This document shows, piece by piece, positions 6,837-13,095 of a stretch of 22,927 bases of DNA. Source of the stretch: CAZZEX01 sp964653285. Lineage in GTDB: Bacteria; Chloroflexota; Anaerolineae; B4-G1. A program made the position numbers and the translations under genes. Position 1 is the stretch's first letter, and each line of letters opens with the position of its first letter. The notes under the pieces were generated by a model that saw only the letters and a program-made list of their open reading frames with translations, was not told the origin of the DNA and did no database searches. The DNA lies in assembly GCA_964653285.1 (NCBI GenBank), contig CAZZEX010000080.1, positions 1 to 22,927 on the forward strand, given 5' to 3'.

Positions 6837-6915
6837 GGTAGATTGGTACATTGGTAAATTAGTAAATTGGGAACCAGTTGCCCAATCTACGAATTTACGA
6901 ATCTACGAATCTACC
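6837..6915. repeat. Long hairpin built from 8-9-base periodic units
   Basis: Left arm 6837-6871 and right arm 6881-6915, 35 bases each, pair at 30 positions with a 9-base loop. Each arm is itself a tandem array of units like ATTGGTA or AATCTACG (for example CTACGAAT repeats at 6887-6911). It occupies the divergent gmk/FmdB intergenic region and ends a few bases before the FmdB ribosome site. Confidence 0.75.
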
Positions 6916-6931
6916 ACTATTGGAGGGTGAC

Positions 6932-7333
6932 GTGCCGATCTACGAGTACCGCTGTCAAGACTGCAGACGCCGCGCCTCGGTCTTCTGGCGCACCTTCTCT
7001 GAGGCCGAGGAGGGGACGCCGGTCTGCCCCCATTGCGGTGGGACCAACCTCATCCGCCTGGTCTCCCGTGTTCGCATCGTCCGTTCCGAGGAGAGCCGCT
7101 TGGAAGACATGGCGGACTTTGGCGACTTGCCTGACTTCGACGAGAGTGATCCCCGGAGTCTGGGGCGCTGGATGCGCAAGATGAGCGCCGAGACTGGAGA
7201 GAACCTGGGGCCGGAGTTCGACGAGGTGGTGGGGCGGCTGGAGGCTGGCGAGGGCCCGGAAGAGATCGAGAAGACGATGCCAGAACTGATGGGCGAGGGG
7301 GGTGAAGATTTCGACGGCGGGCTGGACATTTGA
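6932..7333 (+). CDS. FmdB-type zinc ribbon protein
   Basis: 133 residues starting at GTG 6932, directly after TTGGAGGGTGAC, a good ribosome site; longer frames reading back into the repeat at 6881-6915 are rejected. The N-terminus PIYEYRCQDCRR with CPHCGG (Cys8, Cys11, Cys32, Cys35) is the FmdB/CxxC_CxxC_SSSS zinc ribbon, a putative regulatory domain of unknown exact role. Residues 60-133 form an acidic tail (EDMADFGDLPDFDESDP, then GPEEIEKTMPELMGEGGEDF) that looks helical and partly disordered. The acidic extension is longer than in minimal FmdB proteins. Converges with tmk. Confidence 0.85.
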   Translation: MPIYEYRCQDCRRRASVFWRTFSEAEEGTPVCPHCGGTNLIRLVSRVRIVRSEESRLEDMADFGDLPDFDESDPRSLGRWMRKMSAETGENLGPEFDEVVGRLEAGEGPEEIEKTMPELMGEGGEDFDGGLDI

Positions 7334-7356
7334 TGCCTGGTACTCAATGCTCGTCA

Positions 7357-7980
7357 CTAGTACCCAGTATCCAGTCTCGCCTGTACCAGCGCTCTGATTT
7401 TGGCTTGCATCTCCTCCACTGAGTGGGTGGCATTGATCACTACCCAGCGGTCCGGTTCCTGTTTGATCAGTTCCAGGTAGCCGGCCCGCACTCGCTGGTG
7501 GAACTCCAGCGCCTCTGCATCCAGACGGTTCCATTCATCCCCGCTCAGCCGCCGGCGCTGCAGGCCTGCCTGGGGCGCGATGTCAAGGTAGAGCGTCAGG
7601 TCGGGCGTGAGGCTGCCAGTGGCGAAAGCGGTGATCGCCCGCAGTGTCTCCAGGTCAAGCCCCCGGCCGTATCCCTGATAGGCCAGCGTGCTGTCGGCGT
7701 AGCGGTCGCTGATGATGATCTTGCCAGCCACCAATGCCGGCCGGATGATTTGAGCCACGTGCTGGGCGCGGGAGGCGGAGTAGAGCAGGATCTCGGTCCG
7801 GGCGTCCATAGCGGTGTTGCGTGGATCGTGCAGCACTTCGCGTATCTGGTCGCCGATGTTGGTGCCGCCCGGCTCACGGGTCAGCACCACCTTGTAGCCC
7901 TGCTCGCGCAACCACTCCGCCAGCAGGCGGGCCTGGGTGGTCTTGCCACTGCCGTCGGGGCCTTCAAGGGTGATGAACAT
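7357..7980 (-). CDS. tmk: Thymidylate kinase
   Basis: 207 residues, standard. Phosphorylates dTMP to dTDP with ATP in the cytosol. P-loop GPDGSGKTTQ at residues 7-16, the TREPGGTNIGDQIR segment, the DRY motif (SDRYADSTLAYQGYGRG) that binds dTMP, and a short LID region with arginines (LQRRRLSGDEWNRLD). ATG at 7980, with only a weak GAGAGTAAGTAAGA leader upstream. The last codons read DTGY and end near a short repeat-like stretch. Secure call. Confidence 0.95.
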   Translation of the reverse strand: MFITLEGPDGSGKTTQARLLAEWLREQGYKVVLTREPGGTNIGDQIREVLHDPRNTAMDARTEILLYSASRAQHVAQIIRPALVAGKIIISDRYADSTLAYQGYGRGLDLETLRAITAFATGSLTPDLTLYLDIAPQAGLQRRRLSGDEWNRLDAEALEFHQRVRAGYLELIKQEPDRWVVINATHSVEEMQAKIRALVQARLDTGY

Positions 7981-8046
7981 TCTTACTTACTCTCCGTTCG
8001 CGTCGTCCACGTCCCTGGCACACGCCGCAATCCCCGGTGCACCATT

Positions 8047-8127
8047 TCATCGAAGCGCGCCCTCAGGCGATTGAAGGGCGTGGTCATCCTCAGCCTGTCT
8101 CAGCCAGCGCTCAGTCTCACTCCTCAT
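8047..8127 (-). pseudogene. Possible remnant of a HEPN-domain protein N-terminus
   Basis: A 26-codon frame starting at ATG 8127 reads MRSETERWLRQAEDDHALQ and then stops after seven more codons. The first 15 residues match the usual opening of HEPN-domain proteins (xxETxxWLxQAxxD), which often pair with a nucleotidyltransferase as toxin-antitoxin systems. The rest of the domain (RX4-6H motif) is absent. It starts 8 bases after the stop codon of the Ycf45-like gene, behind GAGAGGAGTAATCCAGGCA. The remainder of 7981-8135 shows nothing else. A chance short frame cannot be excluded. Confidence 0.35.
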
Positions 8128-8135
8128 TGCCTGGA

Positions 8136-9680
8136 TTACTCCTCTCGATAGACACGCACCCGGCGATGGGACTCTTTCCCCCGTGACTCCGATGTCAGGT
8201 TGGCAGCGTGGGCCAGTTCATGCTGGCGGCGGCGGATATAGGCGTTCTGGGGGGAGAGTTCCACCTCTGGCACGCCTCCCTGCACTTGCCGGATGGCCTC
8301 CTCCGTCTCCTGCAACGCCTGGTGCAGTGAGTCGGGCGATCCGCTCTCCAGGTCGAAGATGTCGCTCAGGCAGGCCTCCATCTGGGCGACGGTGTTGGCC
8401 CGCAGGACGTAGATGGGCAGCCCTCGCCGCTCCGCGTCCACGACCAGACGGGGCCGCTTGCGGTAGAAGCCCTTGGATGTGATCAGCACCTCGGCTTGTC
8501 CCGGGTCTTTCGCCAGGTAGACCGGCACGCGCATGCGGCGGGCGGCTCGCTCCAACCGATTGCGAGCGATGCCGTAGGAGAAGATACGCACTGTCTCCTG
8601 TGCTTCCGGCAGCGCGGGCTCAGGGCTGAGAGGCGAAGCGCCGGGCCGCCTGCTCTCTCGTTCCTCCAGGGATGGTGGGGTGAATTGCTCAATGTGGATC
8701 TCCCCGCTGGGGTCCCGGTAGCGCAGTTTCGCCTGCGGAGGCCGGCCTCGGAGCAGCCCGTCCACCGACTCCGCCACGCTGTGGTGGATGAGGAGCCGCT
8801 GCCGGTCCTGAATCTCAATCAGCACGTCGAAGGTGGGCGGTGCGCGTCGCTCCAGGATCGTCTTCTGGGTCCCCCGGCGGCGGGCCTCTTCGTCGGAGAG
8901 GGTCACGCTTTCGACGCCGCCCACCAGGTCGGACAGGGTAGGGTTCAGGAGGAGGTTATCCAGTGTATTACCGTGAGCGGTGGCGATCAACTGTACTCCG
9001 CGCTCGGCGATCGTGCGCGCCGCCTCCGCCTCCAGTTTCCGTCCGATCTCGTCAATGATGATGACCTCGGGATTGTGGTTCTCCACCGCCTCGATCATCA
9101 CCTCGTGCTGGAGGGAGGGCATCTCCACCTGCATGCGGCGGGCGCGACCGACGGCGGGGTGAGGGATGTCCCCGTCGCCGCCAATCTCGTTAGAGGTGTC
9201 CACGACGATGACGCGCTTCTTCTCTGCCAGTACCCGGGCTGCCTCCCTCAACATCGTTGTCTTTCCCACGCCCGGCCGTCCCAGCAAGAGGGCGCTCTTG
9301 CCGCTCTCGATGATGTCCTGGATGATGGCGCTGGTGCCGTAGACAGCGCGGCCCACCCGGCAGGTAAGGCCAACGACGTCCCCCTTCCGGTTGCGGATGG
9401 CGGCGATACGGTGGAGGGTGCGGGCGATGCCGGCCCGGTTGTCGGCATCGAACTCCCCTACCCGGTCCACCACGTACTGGACCTCCTCGTGGGTGACCTC
9501 CGCTTCCCGCAGCATCACCTCCTCGTCGGTATAGCGGGCCGTGGGCACCCTACCCAGGTCCAGAACCACTTCCAGCAGTGCATCCCGCTGGCCGATCCTT
9601 TGCAAGGCGGCCTGGATATCCTCCGGCAGGACAGATAGCATGGCATCCAGGTCGTCGGTGATGTGGTTGTAGTAACTCAC
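8136..9680 (-). CDS. Ycf45/SpoIIIAA-like AAA ATPase with R3H domain
   Basis: 514 residues. After an N-terminal helical region (about 1-120) comes a P-loop ATPase domain: Walker A GRPGVGKTT (134-142), Walker B VIIIDEIG (206-213), then a sensor-like IATAHGNTLDNLL. This is the SpoIIIAA/Ycf45-type ATPase domain. Residues about 365-440 look like a second alpha/beta module, and the C-terminus (QNAYIRRRQHELAHAANLTS, then ESRGKESHRRVRVY) is an R3H single-stranded nucleic-acid-binding domain. The likely role is an ATP-dependent nucleic-acid-associated protein; the exact function is unknown. Start: GTG 9680 with GAGGAG nine bases upstream; an ATG at codon 14 is the alternative. Confidence 0.9.
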   Translation of the reverse strand: MSYYNHITDDLDAMLSVLPEDIQAALQRIGQRDALLEVVLDLGRVPTARYTDEEVMLREAEVTHEEVQYVVDRVGEFDADNRAGIARTLHRIAAIRNRKGDVVGLTCRVGRAVYGTSAIIQDIIESGKSALLLGRPGVGKTTMLREAARVLAEKKRVIVVDTSNEIGGDGDIPHPAVGRARRMQVEMPSLQHEVMIEAVENHNPEVIIIDEIGRKLEAEAARTIAERGVQLIATAHGNTLDNLLLNPTLSDLVGGVESVTLSDEEARRRGTQKTILERRAPPTFDVLIEIQDRQRLLIHHSVAESVDGLLRGRPPQAKLRYRDPSGEIHIEQFTPPSLEERESRRPGASPLSPEPALPEAQETVRIFSYGIARNRLERAARRMRVPVYLAKDPGQAEVLITSKGFYRKRPRLVVDAERRGLPIYVLRANTVAQMEACLSDIFDLESGSPDSLHQALQETEEAIRQVQGGVPEVELSPQNAYIRRRQHELAHAANLTSESRGKESHRRVRVYREE

Positions 9681-9890
9681 TCCTGTAGGCTCCTCAGAGT
9701 CATCTCTTGCGCATCACCAGCATGCGCTCAAACTTGGTCGTCTGGGTGTATCTTCTTGAGCGTCGCTCAGCACGAGTACACAGTATCCGCCGCCTCTCAG
9801 TACGCGCTACATCTCTCCCATCTTCTGAACCACTCCCTAGCGCAATGCCGCTTGACTGAAGACCGACGAGCTTTCCATCGTCTTGCGTCC

Positions 9891-10067
9891 TCACGTCTGT
9901 TGATAGAGCGTTGCATCTACGGCGCAATCGTCGCACCAGAAAACATAACACATCCCGTCGCCCCAAAAGCAATGCCCCATGCGATCGCTGCTATTTATTT
10001 GAGCAACGAAAGACATGATCTTCCCGCAACTCGCACAGGTCGAACCTACCTCACTAACCTGCGAACC
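9891..10067 (-). pseudogene. Broken gene: C-terminal part of a cysteine-rich protein
   Basis: A 58-codon frame reads GSQVSEVGSTCASCGKIM, then SFVAQINSSDRMGHCFWGDG and MCYVFWCDDCAVDATLYQQT before a stop. The order CxxCGxxMxFVAQI, WGDGxxYVFWC, C resembles the end of DUF1963/YwqG-like proteins; that family name is tentative. Immediately upstream in the same frame is a TAA (10068-10070), and the preceding 29 codons (from ATG 10157) match nothing I know. So the 5' part appears lost or replaced. An internal ATG at 10016 could give a 41-residue peptide. Lies downstream of the Dph6-like gene inside a scar-like island. In 9681-9890 I see no gene. Confidence 0.45.
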
Positions 10068-10152
10068 TTACCCGCTCATCCCCCCGCGCTTGGGGCGATT
10101 AAGTCGCGGTGCGTGGTTTCGAGTGAACGGATCGCAGAACGAGTTGTCAGGC
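10049..10152. repeat. attC-like imperfect palindrome
   Basis: Left end CCTCACTAAC (10049-10058) plus CTGCGAACC (10059-10067); right end GGATCGCAG (10129-10137), a 5-base gap AACGA, then GTTGTCAGG (10143-10151). The inner arms pair at 8 of 9 positions and the outer arms pair with one bulge and a mismatch. Outer AAC/GTT ends, inner arms, a spacer on one side only and a variable middle are the layout of integron attC sites; the minus-strand end GCCTGACAACTCGTTC is close to common attC ends. The core does not fit GTTRRRY, and no integrase is in the window. Confidence 0.3.
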
Positions 10153-10199
10153 GGCATTGTCTTTGGATGCAGGCGGCCTACCCTGCTTGCGTCAAGCTG

Positions 10200-10907
10200 T
10201 CATTGCCAACTCTCTGCCTCTTGCGTCATCTCCTGTGCCACCAAATCGCAGTAGTAGAATCGATTCTCTCTCAGCACTATCTCGCCTCTGGCGACATTGA
10301 CCCTCTCTTGAAATATCGGGCCGTCGTAGACAAATGTATGAAACTCCCCATTCTCTCCACAAGGGTCAACCGCCTCCGGCAATTCCTCCAAGAACTGATT
10401 GTCGTAGTCCCTCCCGACGAACTCCCCACTCAGCACCTCGCCGTCCACACTCGTCACGACCGCCTTGAAACCCAGGTTGATGAACCTCCGCGCAAGCTCA
10501 CCGGTATCGCTTCCCCAAAGCGGAAAGACTCCCTTCATCCCTGCCCTGCCCAGATTCCGCTCTCGGTACGTCCGAATATCCTCCAGAAACACATCCCCAA
10601 ACACAACGCCTGTCACCCCTTGCCCAGACCACCTTTCCAAGACCCTCTGCATTTTGGCCTCATACTCTTCGTTCGTACAACTCTTCGGAATCAGAACTAC
10701 CTCAAGAGGATAGCCAAGCGATCCTGCCTGCTTCTCCAGCAGTTGTCGACGCACGCCGTGCATACTGATACGGTCATAGTCTTCAGTGACCGTCGTGAGC
10801 AAAGTTGTGACTATGTATGCGCCAGTTCTGTGGATCTCGTGAAGCGCCAGCGAACTGTCCTTGCCGCCACTCCAGGCAAAAAGCACCCTCTCGATCATTT
10901 TCCTCAT
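10200..10907 (-). CDS. Dph6/MJ0570-like ATP pyrophosphatase (diphthine-ammonia ligase family)
   Basis: 235 residues from ATG 10907 (GTG 10913 and ATG 10898 are alternatives; no start has a strong ribosome site). The PP-loop WSGGKDSS (residues 12-19) marks the N-type ATP pyrophosphatases. Later features are those of the Dph6/MJ0570 group: VVFGDVFLEDIRTYRERN, FPLWG, VTSVDGEVLSGEFVGRDYDN and GENGEFHTFVYDGPIF. Archaeal and eukaryotic Dph6 amidates diphthine on EF2; bacteria lack diphthamide, so the bacterial substrate is unknown. By eye the gene is less GC-rich than its neighbours and is enclosed by a broken gene, an attC-like palindrome and a transposase remnant, so acquisition by transfer is plausible. 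Confidence 0.85.
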   Translation of the reverse strand: MRKMIERVLFAWSGGKDSSLALHEIHRTGAYIVTTLLTTVTEDYDRISMHGVRRQLLEKQAGSLGYPLEVVLIPKSCTNEEYEAKMQRVLERWSGQGVTGVVFGDVFLEDIRTYRERNLGRAGMKGVFPLWGSDTGELARRFINLGFKAVVTSVDGEVLSGEFVGRDYDNQFLEELPEAVDPCGENGEFHTFVYDGPIFQERVNVARGEIVLRENRFYYCDLVAQEMTQEAESWQ

Positions 10908-10957
10908 TCTCACTCAAACGAATTCTACATCTTCACCTCCCCTTCGTCAAGCGTGTC

Positions 10958-11209
10958 CGGGCTATCCATCCAGCGGACTACGAACTCGGCCTGACGCACG
11001 CTTGCTCACGGGTGTATGCCGTTGAAGAAGCGTTTGCCGTTCTCAAGCGCCTTCTGGGTTTGTCATACCTATGGACTGGCTCGCTCGATGGCGTCTTGCT
11101 GCAAGTCTGGAGCACCTGGCTCTTCTATGCCATTCTCATTGACCTGGCCGATGCGGTGGCAGAAGAACTGACGCTTCCCTTTGACCGCACCTCGTTGGAA
11201 ATGGTCTTC
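10958..11209 (+). pseudogene. IS4-family transposase, C-terminal remnant
   Basis: The frame reads AVEEAFAVLKRLLGLSYLWT, then GSLDGVLLQVWSTWLFYAIL and LPFDRTSLEMVF. This is the conserved C-terminal third of an IS4-type DDE transposase: the region of the catalytic Glu (Y-x-x-E-x-x-F-x-x-x-K, here YAVEEAFAVLK) and the following helix. No N-terminal DDE residues, start codon or terminal repeats remain. The match to the family ends at the last base before the pdxT stop codon. 10908-10957 shows nothing else. Confidence 0.7.
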
Positions 11210-11815
11210 TTAACCCACCCCCAAAGAGCACGCAAAATAACGGTGAAACCGATCATCCTCCGTCAGTTCGGGGTGGAAGGCGGTTGCCAGCAGGTTTCCC
11301 TGCCGGACCGCCACCACCATTCCTTCCCCTTCAGTGCTGCCCAGGGCGGGCTCCAGCCGGGCCAGGACATCTACCCCCGGCCCCACGCGCTCAATGAGCG
11401 GAGCGCGGATGAAGACGGCGTGGAAGGGCGGCTCCCCCAGCGCGGGCACCTCCAGGTCAGCCTCGAAACTGTCCACCTGGCGGCCGAAGGCATTGCGGCG
11501 GATGGCGATGTCCATCAACCCCAGCAGGGGCTGGCCCGGCACGCCATCCACCGCTTCTTTCGCCATCAGGATCATCCCCGCACAGGTGCCCCAGAGAGGG
11601 CGACCGGAGTGGGCGAAGGCGCGGATGGGCTCCAGGAGGCCCCACCGCTGGGCTACCTGGCCGATGGTCGTGGACTCCCCGCCGGGAATGATCAGGCCAT
11701 CCAGGCCCTCGAGGTGTTCCGGCAGCCGCACCTCGACTGTCTCCGCGCCGATGCGGGCCAGGACCTTCTCGTGCTCGATGAAGGCCCCCTGTAGAGCCAG
11801 AATGCCGACTCTCAT
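11210..11815 (-). CDS. pdxT: Pyridoxal 5'-phosphate synthase glutaminase subunit
   Basis: 201 residues. PdxT hydrolyses glutamine and channels ammonia to PdxS for PLP synthesis. Class-I amidotransferase triad: Cys78 in WGTCAGM, His181 and Glu183 in FHPELTEDDRFHRYF; the PdxT-specific PGGESTTI lies at 44-51. The start is ATG 11815 (MRVGILALQGAF); longer frames back to 11896 would overlap pdxS and lack homology. Ribosome site is weak (CTGGAACAAGA). Lies 74 bases after pdxS on the same strand, almost certainly co-transcribed. Its stop codon TAA directly abuts the IS4 remnant, so the last residues (SLGVG) may have been altered by that insertion. Confidence 0.93.
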   Translation of the reverse strand: MRVGILALQGAFIEHEKVLARIGAETVEVRLPEHLEGLDGLIIPGGESTTIGQVAQRWGLLEPIRAFAHSGRPLWGTCAGMILMAKEAVDGVPGQPLLGLMDIAIRRNAFGRQVDSFEADLEVPALGEPPFHAVFIRAPLIERVGPGVDVLARLEPALGSTEGEGMVVAVRQGNLLATAFHPELTEDDRFHRYFACSLGVG

Positions 11816-11889
11816 TCTTGTTCCAGCCACAATCGCATCTCGTTGCTGTCTACAAACCCCAGTTCCTCGTATAATCGTGACCTCGTCGC

Positions 11890-12777
11890 TCACCACCCCC
11901 GTACTGCCAGCCGCTCCGCCTGCGGAATCTCGCTGATGTTGATGCCGACCATTGGCTCACCCAGGCTGCGGCTCACCTCGGCCAGGATCTCCGGATCGTT
12001 GCAGTGGGTCACTGCCTGGACAATGGCGTAGGCGCGCCTGGCGGGATCACCGGACTTGAAGACGCCGCTGCCCACGAACACCCCGTCCATCCCCAGTTGC
12101 ATCATCAGCGCTGCATCGGCCGGGGTGGCGATGCCGCCAGCGGCGAAGTTGACCACCGACAGCCGGCCCAACTGGGCCGTCTCGACCACCAGGTCATAGG
12201 GGGCACCGATCTCCTTAGCATAGGCCATCATCTCTTCGGGGGCCATCGTCGTCAAGCGGCGGATCTCCCCCAGCACGGCCCGGGCGTGGCGCACTGCTTC
12301 AACGACGTTGCCGGTGCCGGCCTCCCCTTTGGTGCGGATCATCGCCGCCCCCTCGCCGATGCGCCGCAGCGCCTCCCCCAGGTTGCGGCAGCCGCAGACG
12401 AAGGGAACCTTGAACTTCCATTTGTCAACGTGGTGCTCCTCGTCGGCGGGTGTGAGCACCTCGCTTTCGTCAATGTAGTCCACCCCCAGCGACTCCAGGA
12501 TCTGCGCCTCGACGAAGTGGCCGATGCGACACTTGGCCATCACCGGGATGGAGACCATCTCCATGATCTCTATGATCTTTTCCGGATCGGCCATGCGGGC
12601 CACGCCGCCCTGGGCGCGGATGTCCGCCGGGACCCGTTCCAGTGCCATCACCGCGCATGCCCCCGCCTCCTCGGCAATATGAGCCTGCTCGGCGTTCGTC
12701 ACATCCATGATCACGCCGCCCTTGAGCATCTGCGCCAGTCCGCGCTTGACTTTCTCGGTACCGACTTCCTTTTCCAT
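11890..12777 (-). CDS. pdxS: Pyridoxal 5'-phosphate synthase lyase subunit
   Basis: 295 residues, one of the most conserved bacterial proteins. PdxS condenses ribose 5-phosphate, glyceraldehyde 3-phosphate and PdxT-derived ammonia into PLP, as a dodecamer in the cytosol. Visible: GGVIMDV with Asp25, catalytic Lys82 in PVMAKCRIGHFVEAQ, the RTKGEAGTGNVVEA phosphate-binding segment with the second catalytic lysine, and NFAAGGIATPADAALMMQLG. The ATG at 12777 follows AAGGGAGGCTGAAGCA; an upstream ATG at 12828 would translate the leader hairpin and is rejected. Own promoter at 12865-12893 and a hairpin in the leader. Confidence 0.97.
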   Translation of the reverse strand: MEKEVGTEKVKRGLAQMLKGGVIMDVTNAEQAHIAEEAGACAVMALERVPADIRAQGGVARMADPEKIIEIMEMVSIPVMAKCRIGHFVEAQILESLGVDYIDESEVLTPADEEHHVDKWKFKVPFVCGCRNLGEALRRIGEGAAMIRTKGEAGTGNVVEAVRHARAVLGEIRRLTTMAPEEMMAYAKEIGAPYDLVVETAQLGRLSVVNFAAGGIATPADAALMMQLGMDGVFVGSGVFKSGDPARRAYAIVQAVTHCNDPEILAEVSRSLGEPMVGINISEIPQAERLAVRGW

Positions 12778-12793
12778 TGCTTCAGCCTCCCTT

Positions 12794-12825
12794 ACAAACC
12801 CCACCTGTTTCCTGGTGGGATTTGT
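12794..12825 (-). promoter_or_regulatory. Leader hairpin before the pdxS ribosome site
   Basis: On the minus strand ACAAATCCCACC, an 8-base loop AGGAAACA, and GGTGGGGTTTGT pair over 12 positions with one T-G wobble. The 3' arm touches the AAGGGAGG ribosome site, so it could influence translation of pdxS. There is no U-tract in the pdxS direction. Confidence 0.55.
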
Positions 12826-12864
12826 CATTTTTCATATTTCGTTGGTCATTTGAGATTAGTTGCT

Positions 12865-12893
12865 ATTCTACCGCCGTTTGCCCGAACCGTCAA
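12865..12893 (-). promoter_or_regulatory. Probable promoter of pdxST
   Basis: Minus strand TTGACG (12888-12893), 17-base spacer, TAGAAT (12865-12870). It predicts a leader of about 80 bases that contains the 12794-12825 hairpin and two AAATGAC copies. Confidence 0.6.
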
Positions 12894-12945
12894 AAGGTCT
12901 CAGGGCTCATTGCTCATCTCATCACCTCCCTTCGCCGACCGGGGC

Positions 12946-13065
12946 TTCTCGGAAAGTCAGTGCGTGGCGGCGCTCGTTGGACGAGGTCTCCGACCGAGCC
13001 CCTTGCGGCTGCGGTCAGAGACCTTGCCGAACATGGAAAAGGCTCTTTGCTCGACTTTCCAAGAA
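12946..13065. repeat. MITE-like palindromic element between the regulator gene and pdxS
   Basis: Ends TTCTCGGAAAGTC (12946-12958) and GACTTTCCAAGAA (13053-13065) are complementary at 12 of 13 positions. The centre holds a strong hairpin: AGGTCTC, one mismatch, GACCG against CGGTC, one mismatch, GAGACCT (about 12985-13026). No gene lies in 12778-13095. No target-site duplication was found, so mobility is inferred from structure only. Confidence 0.55.
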
Positions 13066-13095
13066 ATCTATGACCATCTGCTGCTCCCCGCTACG

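Noticed and set aside
8496..9638. 380-codon plus-strand frame
   Set aside because: Antisense shadow of the Ycf45/R3H ATPase, which has clear Walker motifs.
9663..10994. 443-codon open frame on the plus strand
   Set aside because: It runs antisense to the Dph6-like gene and the broken cysteine-rich gene, has low-complexity composition and no recognisable domain; the minus-strand genes explain the openness.
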